NCBI GenBank assembly: GCA_019775845.1
Contig: JADQAV010000044.1
Coordinates: 332,050-396,049, forward strand
Length of the DNA stretch: 64,000 bases
Direction of reading: 5' to 3'
From: Myrmaecium sp. VS I D KN 1
Lineage: Eukaryota > Ascomycota > Dothideomycetes > Valsariales > Valsariaceae
A program made the position numbers and the translations under genes. The notes beneath the pieces were generated by a model, which was not told the DNA's origin, made no database searches, and saw only the letters and a program-made list of their open reading frames with translations. Below, one piece after another: positions 22,652 through 33,133 of this stretch (its first letter is position 1; every line of letters begins with the position of its first letter).

Positions 22652-23577
22652 GGTGTATGAGTTGAGATGCGCAGAAGGTGATGATTGGGCTTGGCTTTAG
22701 AGTGTGAAAGTTGATGTCTGTAGGGTGTGAGGTTTGAGCTTGCTGTCTTTGAGTGTGAGGTAGCAAGTGGAAGAACCGGAGGCTTAAATACTTCACTACA
22801 CTCCTAGAGATCACCCTTATCCAGCTCTACAAACACTGCATCCATCTTCCTGTAAGAAGCCGAAGGACTAATTTTAGAAGAGATATAACCTTAACGGCCA
22901 ACTCGCAGAGTCCTTAAACATAAGCTTACTCGATCACATAGCCCGCTCACAGTCTCGGCATCCATCATCACTCCCGAGAAGGACCGGCTATGGAATTCCT
23001 TTTCGCAGGCGGTTTTCTAATTCCACAAACAATGTGACGCGAGGAGAGGTTGGTGTCTTAGTCACAGAAACTATCTTCAGAACACAGCTCAACGGTGCGA
23101 GTATACATCTGAGTAAGACGACTACCGTGCTTGGTGGGACCATAAAGCCCAGCTTCCTTCGCGAACGCAGATCATCGTACGGGAGGCAGTGATCGGATCC
23201 TTCCGCTGTTGGTTGCTGGCTCGGCGTGGGGGCAGGATCGGCGTCATCGTATGGCGAGAGAGAAAATGTCTGCTCGGTGTGCACCAACACTAATACCAAC
23301 CAGAACAAAGGTCCAAAGACCCTCAGCCTGCCGATCCGGCGTTGGTGGTCAGCCGGAACGAGACTGCCAGTGTTGGTGGCGGTGTCGATCCGCTCCGCTC
23401 CGCCCCCGCTTCCGGCCCCCAGCGGCTGTGCTGCCGTGTTGGACTCGACGTCATCTCACCCCTCCCTCCGCTTCGATCATATAGAGACCATAAATGCGCC
23501 GACATAACATCAATCAAACCACCTCCACTTCAACAACCCCAAATCCAAGCAAAAAGATCAATTTTAAACCACGCGAA
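22652..23577. other. Intergenic, promoters of flanking divergent genes
   Basis: This lies between the start of the ribonuclease (minus) and that of the DUF3632 gene (plus). No other gene is supported; short frames at 22988-23517 have no motif. Confidence 0.45.
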
Positions 23578-24531
23578 ATGGACCACTTCACCCTCCTCCC
23601 CCCTTCCCTCTCCACCGTCCCCTCCTCCTGGTTCAACGCACAACACACCCGCTACCCCCTCACATCCCCCCTCCTACGCTCCTGGCTCGACACCGCCATC
23701 ACAGAGCTTGAAGCCTACCAGCAGGATCACCTCTCCGCCCGCGCCGCCGCCGCCCGCATCACAGCGCCTATCTCCACAAGCCCAGTACCAGATCTCGGCA
23801 CGTACGCCGACGAGCTGGCCGGACTCCCGCAGCTCTGGCAGCTCCTCGTGGACGCCCTGATCGAGTGGCCCGACAGCCAGCGGGGCCGGGTGGTGGCGCT
23901 GCTGGTCGTGATCGGGGAGGTGGATGCGCCGATCCATCGGGGAGAGGCGACGGAGGAGGATGGGGAGACGCCTTTGCGGTGGCGGGGCTTGCCGTATTTT
24001 GAGGCGATGTGGCGGGATCGGTTTTGGATGGCGCCCGGGCAGATGGTGAGGCGGTGTGGGGAGGAGGAGGGGAGGAAGAAAGCGAGGGAGGTGTATTTGA
24101 GGAGGATGGAGGTCGAGGCGAGGTTGGTGGAGGCCGGGGTTTGGAGGTTGGATCGGGGGGTGAGGTTTGTGATTTCGGTGTTGGAGGGGGAAGTGAGGCT
24201 GGATGATGAGCAGAGAGTTGCGAGGGATGATGCGGAGGGGGAGGAGCAGCTGGTGGTGGACTTCCATGTGCCGGCGGTGGCGATGTGGTTTCGGTGGTGC
24301 GGGATGCAATTGTGGGAGGCGGTTGTTGTGAGAGATGAGCTCAGGCAGTGGGAGAGGAGAGACGTTCCGGTTGTGGCTCGTGAGTTTGCGGAGCTAAGGA
24401 AGAGGTGGGAGTTCTGGGAGGAGAAGATGGCGGAGGTGGCAGCGTCCGTCCCGGATGAAGCTGTGAGGAAGGCTGCCCAGGAGGCCATGGTCCGTATGCA
24501 AGAGATAGAAGAGGCTGCAGGAAAGGCATGA
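23578..24531 (+). CDS. DUF3632 family protein
   Basis: An intronless frame encodes 317 residues from the Met at 23578. An upstream in-frame Met at 23494 would add 28 residues of low-complexity Thr/Asn/Lys sequence, so the second start fits better. The product has the pattern of the fungal DUF3632 family: WLDTAITELEAYQQDH near the start, a LPQLWQLLVDALIEW block followed by GRVVALLVVIGEVDAP, and a W-rich middle (PLRWRGLPYFEAMWRDRFW). The C-terminal helical region includes WEFWEEKMAEVA. No catalytic residues are known for the family and its function is undefined. Codon use changes around 23900 to GG-rich codons, as the G-rich DNA shows, without breaking the frame. Confidence 0.75.
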   Translation: MDHFTLLPPSLSTVPSSWFNAQHTRYPLTSPLLRSWLDTAITELEAYQQDHLSARAAAARITAPISTSPVPDLGTYADELAGLPQLWQLLVDALIEWPDSQRGRVVALLVVIGEVDAPIHRGEATEEDGETPLRWRGLPYFEAMWRDRFWMAPGQMVRRCGEEEGRKKAREVYLRRMEVEARLVEAGVWRLDRGVRFVISVLEGEVRLDDEQRVARDDAEGEEQLVVDFHVPAVAMWFRWCGMQLWEAVVVRDELRQWERRDVPVVAREFAELRKRWEFWEEKMAEVAASVPDEAVRKAAQEAMVRMQEIEEAAGKA

Positions 24532-24681
24532 TTGGGCTCGCGTTCTCTGGAATTCAGAGGGACTGTGATTTAGCAAAGAATATTTCGATTTCTGATCCTC
24601 GCCATCTCCATCATCATGTATCCTTGTGCCTTGAACGTGAAGAACATTGGAGCAAGAAATTCCCTTATAACTATATGGCTT

Positions 24682-24957
24682 CTACATCGTCGCATAGTAC
24701 TTCTTCAAATCCAGCGCTGTCCCATCCCTCTCCTTCTCACACTCGGTGAAGGAGCAGGTGTTTTTTGCATTGGGGGTCACGGTGCCACACTGTCCGCACT
24801 TCCAAGGCGCATTAGGGTCCTGGAAGGCGGGAGCTTTCCCCTTCCTCTCGCGCCAGCACTGCGTAGGGTCGCGCAAGATGGGAGCCTTGCCCTTTCGATC
24901 GGCCGCGTTGCTGGAGCTGGGTTTGGGGCCGGGGGATGCTGCTTGTTGAGCACCCAT
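24682..24957 (-). CDS. Small Cys4 zinc-finger-like protein
   Basis: An intronless 91-residue frame starts MGAQQAASPGPKPSSS. It contains two near-identical blocks (DRKGKAPILRDPTQCW and ERKGKAPAFQDPNAPW), then a Cys4 motif WKCGQCGTVTPNAKNTCSFTEC. The spacing C-x2-C-x10-C-x4-C with a leading W and a central N is close to the RanBP2-type zinc finger (C-x2-C-x10-C-x2-C) but has two extra residues between the last pair. There is no signal peptide, so a nuclear or cytosolic binding role is likely if it is expressed. It is convergent with the DUF3632 gene. Confidence 0.6.
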   Translation of the reverse strand: MGAQQAASPGPKPSSSNAADRKGKAPILRDPTQCWRERKGKAPAFQDPNAPWKCGQCGTVTPNAKNTCSFTECEKERDGTALDLKKYYATM

Positions 24958-25899
24958 GTGGATTTGGTGAGGTACTTAGGGTGGATTCCCGGTGTGAATG
25001 GGTAGGCTTTTATACAGAGGTGTAACGACGGTGTGGGCAGTTTGAAGTAAGTGGTAAGGAGCAAGCTATCTGCGCTTCATGCCGGCTTTTATAGCGAGAT
25101 ACTTGGAGGTGTTTGGGCGTTGCGCAAATCTCCATGGCCTTGGAGACAGCGACAAAGTGCGCGCAGGAAGCTGAGGCTGGTGATGTGTAGTCACACTGTC
25201 AGCTCAGCTACCATATCTTGTGGTGGTTTCGCTTCTCTGCCATCGACGCACTGGGATCATGCGGAGAAAGACACCTACTCCGTGGGCTTAACACCTGGAC
25301 ACTGGCGCAGTTACCGTGACTGGAATAAAACTTCCCCAAGGAGGCTCGTAAATCTCTCCTCGTCTAAGTATTGACCAAGCGGGACTTTGTATTATAGCGG
25401 ATAGCGTAGAGGCGGTAAATGGATTGAAATACCCCCAGAGTCATCGGTCAACCACTGGTCTTTTGAAAGAAGAAAAGTAGACTGTTGGATGCCTCCTCAT
25501 CGACACAAGTCCGGGGATAGTTTGCCCGATAGCCGGAGGACCGGCGACTTCGCCACCAGCGTTACTGCGTATGCATCTCCAACACCAGGTTGTGACCTCG
25601 ACTGATTTATATATGCAAGTATTGCCAGGAGCCTGTCACAAGTCCCAGTGAAGAAGTAGGGAGGAGCTCATCAACATACCATTCACACTTGAAACAAACA
25701 ACTGAAAAGGCAAGCAAACCGCGCACATACCTTCACCGTCACAAACCCCAATGCACAACACTTTAAAGAAATTCCCACGCTTTGTCCCCTCAACAACTGA
25801 CCCAAACAACTGACCACCAGCACAAGCGCAGTAAGGTCGCAACAATGCCAGACAACAACGACGCATCGCAAGACCGCGCCTCCTACAGACCCGCGCAGC
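24958..25899. other. Intergenic, no gene seen
   Basis: Short frames occur on both strands. A 193-codon minus-strand frame (26264-25683) is Cys/Arg-rich and overlaps a more plausible plus-strand frame; it is not supported. Confidence 0.45.
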
Positions 25900-26457
25900 A
25901 TGCGCCAGCGCAAGAACGCACGCGAGCAAGTCATCCTCGGTCGAGGGCTGCTGCTAGCCACAACAAAGAACCACCAAGACACCAGCCGACGGTCGAAATC
26001 GCAGCATCCTCTCCCACCACACCCAACCTTCCCATCCGCCGACGAGCGCGCAATTTCCCAAGGCAAAGAAGAGTCTACGAAACCTCTTCTACAACCTTCA
26101 TTCCACATACCTTCGCCGGGCCTCGATGCAACGCACCCCAAGGCGCACACCACCAGCAACAGCGACGCACCCTCCTTCACCGGCCACGGCACCATGCCCG
26201 ACACCGCCACCAGCTTCGCCCTGCGGCGCAACATTCGTCGACGCGTCGTGCGTTCGCGTCGCACCGTCGGTACAACGTTGGGGCATGCGCCTCAGCCGGC
26301 GGCGCCGCAGGATGGAGACGGTCTGGTGCTAACTAGAGCGCCGGGTGAGAAGGAGAAGGAAAGGATGAAGCGGAAAGCGCAGAGCCGTGACGTTTTTGAG
26401 GTGCCTGATGGGGAGACTGGGATGGAGAGGGTGCAGCCAGGAAAGGGAAGGGAGTAA
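25900..26457 (+). CDS. Hypothetical basic protein
   Basis: A 185-codon frame starts MRQRKNAREQVILGRG. It is Arg/Lys/Pro/Thr-rich, lacks membrane segments and ends in a charged KERMKRKAQSRD...GKGRE tail. A competing frame shifted by one base begins at 25782. I recognise no family. The composition suggests an intrinsically disordered protein if it is real, and a chance frame is possible. Confidence 0.35.
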   Translation: MRQRKNAREQVILGRGLLLATTKNHQDTSRRSKSQHPLPPHPTFPSADERAISQGKEESTKPLLQPSFHIPSPGLDATHPKAHTTSNSDAPSFTGHGTMPDTATSFALRRNIRRRVVRSRRTVGTTLGHAPQPAAPQDGDGLVLTRAPGEKEKERMKRKAQSRDVFEVPDGETGMERVQPGKGRE

Positions 26458-26975
26458 GGGTTGATAAAATGGAAACGGTCTGGGGGTTTGGGGCATTTGA
26501 AGCTTTGTCTGAAAGCATCAAGATACTTCAACGTCTCCTCAGGCGTAGGGATGGCGGATCGGCCTGTTGCAACGAGCGTATAGGGGAAAGGATCGGATAT
26601 CTGCCTCGGTCTCTGTGAGGCACTTCGTCGGTCCCACTAGGAATAACTTCTTAACATAAGGGGTGAATTAGCTGCGAAGCAGGCTACGAATGCTGGTAAC
26701 CTACATGTGTGCTCTAGAGCCATCATACTTCCCGCAATATCGACGCTTGCAGAGTGAACCTTAGCCCTCGATACACAACAGCATCATGCTCTCCAAATAC
26801 TGAACACTATCGCTACACATGAGGTGTACTTTCCTATACCAGAGTAGTTCCTCCGTGCGTATTAACTGCGACCACAGGGCCTGCTAACATCTAGCAACTC
26901 TACAGCCTCATTAGCCAGAACCTCACCTTCAAGAGCCGCAGCAGGGTCAGTCTCTCACTTTAACCAAGCCACGAC
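26458..26975. other. Intergenic, no gene seen
   Basis: No frame above 80 codons and no RNA gene were recognised between the two hypothetical genes. Confidence 0.45.
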
Positions 26976-27602
26976 ATGTCTTTCCGACATCAAAAGCCCA
27001 TACATAACGATCCCGTTCACGCATCAACGTACATCAAGACGCCTTCCTACCGTCCACCTCCCTCCCATCGAACGCGAAGGAGGACAAGCACGCTGCACGA
27101 TACGCTCAGCAAGTCTCCCAACAACGAGTACTCCAACATCTACCACAACCACAATCTACCCATGGGCGGGAAGTACTCGACTCCGATCTCGGCACCGGCA
27201 AGGCTGCTTGAGCGCGTCGCCAGCTGCCATCAGCGCCGCTCCGCATCCACTTCTCCACCGACGAACATCGCAGGTGTCTGTTCCGCCCGGCCTAGCCGTT
27301 CGACAAGCGACTGGTCGGAGGCTGATATGACACTGCATCAACAGCGAGCTGGGCGAGTTCGCTGGGCCGCGTCAAGCACCGGTGGTTCGGTGTGGGGTAC
27401 TTCCAGCTTATTTGCTAAAGCCGGGATTGATACTTCTCCCTCTCAATCTTCCGTCCCAAATCGTTTGGTGAAGGTTGTTTATAGCGGTATGACGCTTGAA
27501 AGCGTCTGGGACGATGGCAGCGAAGCTCATCGTGCTATATATCGCACGCAGGGAAGCAGCACACACCCCGGGTGCGATCTGCGTAACAGATCGAGCAGGT
27601 AG
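26976..27602 (+). CDS. Hypothetical Ser/Arg-rich protein
   Basis: A 208-codon frame begins MSFRHQKPIHNDPVHAS in an ACGACATGTC start context. It is rich in Ser, Thr and Arg (RRRTSTLHDTLSKSPNN and later blocks), with a short C-terminal part that looks more ordered (LVKVVYSGMTLESVWDDG). No signal peptide, membrane segment or known domain was seen. It resembles the preceding hypothetical gene only in general composition. Confidence 0.38.
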   Translation: MSFRHQKPIHNDPVHASTYIKTPSYRPPPSHRTRRRTSTLHDTLSKSPNNEYSNIYHNHNLPMGGKYSTPISAPARLLERVASCHQRRSASTSPPTNIAGVCSARPSRSTSDWSEADMTLHQQRAGRVRWAASSTGGSVWGTSSLFAKAGIDTSPSQSSVPNRLVKVVYSGMTLESVWDDGSEAHRAIYRTQGSSTHPGCDLRNRSSR

Positions 27603-30510
27603 GTAGGTACCCGCCGGGATTTGGAACCGTAGTCGAGGGCGAAGGAACGGGATTATACCAAGCGATGAGCAAACTGATACGGATGTAGTAGTAATGCGGA
27701 TGTTGCGTCTCCATCCGGAGAAAGGGAAAGGTTTTCGTACACAGTACTGGACTCGTGTGTGCCAGAGAGTCCGACAGCTTGACAGCAGGGTATTATATCG
27801 CATTGTACAATAGCGTGCCTGATATGATGGGAGAGAAAGACAGCGAGCACACCAGGTGTGTCCTTAAGTCGGCTCGAGGGACTGGGCGTGCGACAGGCTC
27901 GACGGTGTAAGGCTCGCTGGCCGTGAGGAACATTCCAGGAGGAAGACGATGCAGTGCGCATGTATCCTCATTAATAAGGCGAAAAGGAGGTTGAATTGTA
28001 TGTCATGTATGCCTGCTGTACAAGGGCAACTTGCTCTGGATGACTGAGCGGGAGGAGCTTGCTCGGACGTCCGACACGTCTTGGCCGACAATAGGGGAGG
28101 AGAGGGGTGGTGTTGCTCATGCTGCGGCTGGCAGAGGGCGCGGATGCTGTGCTGGTCTGTCGATACTGAGGGAGGTAGGGCATCGGAAGGGCCCTCACTT
28201 GCAGGCGGTAGGGCGAGGCATTCGACCAAGAGTGTCGAACGCCTTCCTGCAGTCAAGATGGCGGAGCTCAAGCAAGGTGGACGTACTTTGCCGAAAGGAA
28301 GACAACGAAAGAGATACGTTCAACGTTCGGCAGTGTGGCGAAGCAGGAGTTACAATCTTGTTCCAGTCGTTGTGCGGTGAGTGAATAATCTTCCAGAATA
28401 TTCCTGAGCGCAAGGATGTTCCTGTACTGCATCTGCGCTTGGATCAAAAAGAAAACCCAAAGCTTCATTACTGCACCCTACATTACCCTTTCCCATGGCA
28501 CTGGACTCTTGTTGGACCGTAGGGAGGGTACGTACCGTACAAGAGCTCCAAGTACCACCGAGTCGGAGGACCGGGCGTGTCTGACTCTGTGGAATGAGGA
28601 CAATTGTTGGGAGAGGTCTTCTGCTCGAGGAAATTGGTAATTTACTGAGGACTAGATCAAAGGCCGAGGAAGCATGCGCGCAGGAGACCTTTGCGGTTAA
28701 TGACTCCCTGTCCTCGACAGGTGGAAGGGTCACTCATGCTCCCGCGAGCTCACTCCTCCAACATGCCATCAATAACACCATGGGTGAAGAGCGAACGAGG
28801 AACACGCAGGAAACGGAAGGCCTGAGCACGTCCGTCATAACGAGGACGTGGGAGTCCATATCCGAAGAATGCCCTTTACGTACCCAAGACCAACCAACAC
28901 CCCTTTTCATGGCATCCGAGTGTCGCCGAAAAGAGCACTGTGGTCGCCGCTTGACTCCTCCCTTCCTCCTTCCGTGCAACGGAGGGATCGCACAAGGTAC
29001 CAGTTTCCAGGAGGCGCCGAGAGAATGCACTCACGGTCTTCATCAGCTGTTTGCGCAATGCCCAAACCTTACGTCCAGCTCCACCCTCATTCCATCGCTG
29101 GCCCTTCTCTGCTTTCCTGTGGTGTCTACCATGTGACATGGCGCCATTCCGTCCGACCTTGATGTCTCGCCGTCGCTCCGGAGGCCGTCTATGTCTCTTC
29201 TCCTGAACGAACACCTCACCGCTGATGCATTGTTGTTTGCGTGCACGCGCGGGGAGATCCGGAAGCATGCGCGAGTTTTCCAGCGAGACAGCAGGCCTAC
29301 TGGCGAGCGCGGACAAGGTACCGCTCCATCTGCTGCGCCGCGCGTAGACCAGCTTGCGTATGAAGTGAAGAGAGCGATCAGCGTTGGTCGTCCGGAAGCA
29401 GCGGATGGACGATCATATCGTGCTGTTCAATGAGAGCATCTCTCTCGACCAAAGGAGAAAGCAGAAGTGACCCTGACCCAATCGTGTGCGAGGCGCGGAA
29501 GCTGCCGAAGTGCTCAGGAGCTTCGCTGCCTGCAAACGCGTCGCGCTGGACACGGACGGTCAGCAAGGACAACATAACAAATACAATAAGTACGGACATC
29601 CTGGTACGCTGCTGCATAGCCTTGGGATCTGCACTTCCCCTCGCACGTCAACGCTCACGTACCTGGTGTGCGAGTATTCGTGGTGAGCGTGCGGGTCGTG
29701 TCTGGTTGCGCAGCTGGGAGGAGCGAAAGGAGGAAGTGATGTGCGGATGGCGTTGGGGTTGTGGGGATGGATGCGGTTGCTGCCTCCACCACCCGACGTC
29801 AATAGAGTTGAAGGAATGGAGAGCGAAGAAGAGAGTGAAAAAAGGAGGAAAAGAGAGAGAATGAGAGAGGTTGAGAGGCCGAAGAGGCGGACGGGCCGAA
29901 AGAGTGAAGTGGGCAGGACAAGTGGGCAAGTGGGCGGGACGCGCATTCAGTCCGCGGATGGTGACGCCAGCTTCCGGTTACGTAAGCCCTCAGCCTTGCG
30001 CCGCCTGGACCAATCAACGGCCCTTCCCCAGCTTCTCGGCTTCAATGTCCTCCCCCTCGCCGCCTCCTCCCGGTCTCTTGGCAGTCAACGTCCCGAATAC
30101 GCATAGTCAGTCATTGCGTACGCCGTCAACAGTGAGTGTCATGGCGTGCCCGCCAGCAGTCTCCACCGCACTCACTCACTCGTCGCCAGCGGAGTGAGCT
30201 ACCCAGCAGCCTCCTCATCCATCCCGCCGACGGGCAGTCCACCTTCTGCAAGGTACCGTGCAGCTTCAGGTACGCAGCACTGCCAACCTCCAAGGGAGAC
30301 CTCCTTTGTGAATGCAGATCGCTCTTCAAGAGACATGTATATAAACCCGCTGGAGATGCCCCTTTGAACACAGCATTCCAACACTCAACTCACAACACTT
30401 CCAATCACTACAACAACCACAACAACCACTTCCATCGCTTCATCCATTTCATTCACTTTCCCTTCGTACTTTCACTTCCAACCAACCAACCAACCAAGTC
30501 CACCACAACC
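27603..30510. other. Long gene-free stretch
   Basis: About 2.9 kb with many overlapping 60-180-codon frames on both strands (for example 28594-29136 plus, 29316-28876 minus), none with domain-like composition or usable splicing. From about 30330 there is a CA-rich leader (AACACTTCC, AACAACC runs, ACCAACCAACC) typical of a fungal 5' untranslated region of a highly expressed gene. A TATAAA-like box occurs near 30338, upstream of the KR-repeat gene. Confidence 0.5.
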
Positions 30511-31998
30511 ATGCGCTACTCTACCGTCTTCATTGGTCTCGTCGCCCTCGCGGCCGCCAACCCCATCAGCGGCCCTCCCAAGCCGGAGCGGACCGACATC
30601 GCTCCTGCGAACCCCCAGGGGCCCCTTCCCTCCGCCAGCCTCCAGGGCCCTCCGCCCCACGTCACCAAGCGGAGCGAGCAGCAGCAGGGCCCACAGCCGC
30701 AGGACGGCAAGAAGCCCACCGACCAAGGCCCTCCGCCACCCCGCGTCACCAAACGCAGCCAGAAACAGCAGAAGCAGCAGGCTCCTCCTAAGCCCTCTGA
30801 CAAGAGCGGCGACGTTCCTCCTCCGCCACACGTGACCAAGCGTGCTGAGCAGCAGCAAGACCAGCCTCAGGGCCCTAAGCCCACCGATGGCTCCGTTCCT
30901 CCTCCCCCTCCCCCTCACGTTACCAAGCGTGAGGCCGAGGAGCCAAAGGGTCCCAAGCCCACCGATGGCTCCGTTCCTCCGCCTCCTCCCCACGTCACTA
31001 AGCGTGAAGCTGGTGACGAGCAGCCCAAGGGTCCTAAGCCCACCGACCAGGTCCCTCCTCCGCCGCACCTTACCAAGCGTGCTGAGCAGGAGCAGCAAGC
31101 TCCTCCCAAGCCTACCGACCAAGTCCCTCCTCCGCCGCATGTTACCAAGCGTGAAGCTGGTGACGAGCAGCCAAAGGGCCCCAAGCCTACCGACCAGGTC
31201 CCTCCCCCTCCTCACGTAACCAAGCGCGCCGAACAGGAGCAGCAAGCTCCCCCCAAGCCGTCCGACAAGAGCGGCGACGTTCCTCCCCCTCCTCCCCAGG
31301 TCACTAAGCGTGCTGCCGACGACGAGCAGCAGCCCAAGGGTCCCAAGCNNNNNNNNNNNNNNNNNNNNNNNNNNNNNNNNNNNNNNNNNNNNNNNNNNNN
31401 NNNNNNNNNNNNNNNNNNNNNNNNNNNNNNNNNNNNNNNNNNNNNNNNNNNNNNNNNNNNNNNNNNNNNNNNNNNNNNNNNNNNNNNNNNNNNNNNNNNN
31501 NNNNNNNNNNNNNNNNNNNNNNNNNNNNNNNNNNNNNNNNNNNNNNNNNNNNNNNNNNNNNNNNNNNNNNNNNNNNNNNNNNNNNNNNNNNNNNNNNNNN
31601 NNNNNNNNNNNNNNNNNNNNNNNNNNNNNNNNNNNNNNNNNNNNNNNNNNNNNNNNNNNNNNNNNNNNNNNNNNNNNNNNNNNNNNNNNNNNNNNNNNNN
31701 NNNNNNNNNNNNNNNNNNNNNNNNNNNNNNNNNNNNNNNNNNNNNNNNNNNNNNNNNNNNNNNNNNNNNNNNNNNNNNNNNNNNNNNNNNNNNNNNNNNN
31801 NNNNNNNNNNNNNNNNNNNNNNNNNNNNNNNNNNNNNNNNNNNNNNNNNNNNNNNNNNNNNNNNNNNNNNNNNNNNNNNNNNNNNNNNNNNNNNNCCCTC
31901 CCCCTCCTCAGGTGACCAAGCGCGCCGAGCAGCAGGAGCAGGCTCCTCCTAAGCCCAAGCCTACTGGTCCTGCGGCGCCGAAGAGCTGGAGGGCTTAA
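30511..31998 (+). CDS. Secreted proline-rich precursor with Kex2-type repeats
   Basis: The Met at 30511 opens a signal peptide (MRYSTVFIGLVALAAA) followed by proline-rich repeats. Each ends in PPPP(H/Q/R)(V/L)TKR and the next begins with AE, EA, AA or S(E/Q). Nine KR-ended units are seen before an assembly gap (31349-31895) and one after it. The frame is the same on both sides, so with the gap as given the product is 495 residues, ending PKSWRA. KR is the Kex2 cleavage site, and the following EA/AE pairs are the usual substrate of a Ste13-type dipeptidyl aminopeptidase. The precursor is therefore expected to be cut in the late Golgi into about ten related peptides of about 20-28 residues. Units fall into two alternating kinds, a GPKPTDQVPPPP type and a QAPPKPTDQVPPPP type. 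No UstYa-like or other modifying enzyme gene lies nearby. The alternative reading is a structural cell-wall or mucin-like protein. Confidence 0.8.
   Translation: MRYSTVFIGLVALAAANPISGPPKPERTDIAPANPQGPLPSASLQGPPPHVTKRSEQQQGPQPQDGKKPTDQGPPPPRVTKRSQKQQKQQAPPKPSDKSGDVPPPPHVTKRAEQQQDQPQGPKPTDGSVPPPPPPHVTKREAEEPKGPKPTDGSVPPPPPHVTKREAGDEQPKGPKPTDQVPPPPHLTKRAEQEQQAPPKPTDQVPPPPHVTKREAGDEQPKGPKPTDQVPPPPHVTKRAEQEQQAPPKPSDKSGDVPPPPPQVTKRAADDEQQPKGPKXXXXXXXXXXXXXXXXXXXXXXXXXXXXXXXXXXXXXXXXXXXXXXXXXXXXXXXXXXXXXXXXXXXXXXXXXXXXXXXXXXXXXXXXXXXXXXXXXXXXXXXXXXXXXXXXXXXXXXXXXXXXXXXXXXXXXXXXXXXXXXXXXXXXXXXXXXXXXXXXXXXXXXXXXXXXXXXXXXXXXXXPPPPQVTKRAEQQEQAPPKPKPTGPAAPKSWRA
31349..31895. other. Assembly gap (547 N)
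   Basis: A run of 547 undetermined bases lies inside the repeat region of the secreted precursor gene. Identical 60-90-bp repeats on both sides are the likely reason the assembler failed, so the true repeat number is unknown. Confidence 0.99.
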
Positions 31999-32201
31999 GG
32001 GTCTTCGCCTTTTTTCTTCCTGATCTGAACTGAGGGGGTTTTTCTTTTGTTTGGGTGGGTGGAGATAGATGGAGATAGGCGAGATGAAGTGGGGATGAGA
32101 TGGTGGTAGGAGTAGGAGGAGGAGGAGGAGGTGTAGGGTAGGTAGATGATAGAGAATAATAGAACGATCTACCTACGAAAAAGCAACAGACCCACTGTTA
32201 G

Positions 32202-32309
32202 TTTTTCTCTTTTTCTCTTCTCTATGTTCTTTCTCTTCTCTTTTTTCTCTCCTCTTTTTTCCTTCTCTTTTCTCCCTCTTCTCCTTTTTCTCTTCTTTCT
32301 TCTCTTCCC
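32202..32309. repeat. Polypyrimidine tract (TC/T-rich)
   Basis: About 100 bases of almost pure T and C in irregular TTTCTC words lie downstream of the proline-rich precursor gene. This is simple sequence with no coding value. Confidence 0.8.
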
Positions 32310-33133
32310 AGATGCTCATTCCAAAAGTAAAGTCAAACAATAACTTCCCTCAACACCCAGCTCGTAGAAAGAATGGGAGGTTGGCGGGGGGCAATACGTT
32401 GCGACTCAACAACTGAGCAGATCGCGACAAGAAACCTTCAAAATGGGAAGCTCCGCTCGCAGCAGCAACGTATGGGACGAGACCAATGACACAAGCACAG
32501 CGGACGTCCGAAAGACAGCCGATCCCCGTCGCCAGACACATAGAAACGGAGAAGATGCATACGATACAGTGTACGTCTACCTACACACCCAAGAACAACA
32601 CCGACCGATGAAAGAGAAAAAATGGAAAGCCAAGCAAGACTCAAGAAGTAAAAGAAACGCACTTCTGACTCAGACCAGCCGTCCGTCCTGTCACAAGAGG
32701 TTCTCATCGATCATATGGCACGTTCAATTGAAAGTCCAGATGGGATTGTATCATTATTTGCTCAGGATCAAAACTGGGTATCAAGCTCTCCCAGACCAGA
32801 AGAAGAACAACAAAACAACGACAAAGAACGAAATCCATGATATTAAACACCACCACCACCGTTTCGCACACAACACGAAGACACCCAAACATCACTATCG
32901 GCTTCATTCGCGCCAGTACACCGGGATGGAATACGGCGTGCCCACGGTAGCGTTCAGGCCTCGCGACCGCAGCTTCGCGCCCTGGTCGTGCACTAACGCT
33001 TTCTCCTCGATGTCGAAGCACGGTCTATAATTGGTGGGCACTCCGGCTTTGTCCTATATAACATCAGTTTCCGTCGGTCCTTTCGAGGTCGAAAGAGAAG
33101 AAGAGGAGGAAGAAGACGAGAGCGACAGACCTT
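32310..33133. other. Intergenic, no gene seen
   Basis: A 195-codon plus-strand frame (32443-33030) is Lys/His/Gln-rich and made of arbitrary segments; I see no domain in it. The rest is non-coding 3' flank of two convergent genes. Confidence 0.45.

Noticed and set aside
30511-31998. Dikaritin (ustiloxin-like) RiPP precursor
   Set aside because: KR repeats fit, but the cores lack the Tyr/Ile residues that are cross-linked, and no UstYa-type oxidase gene is nearby.
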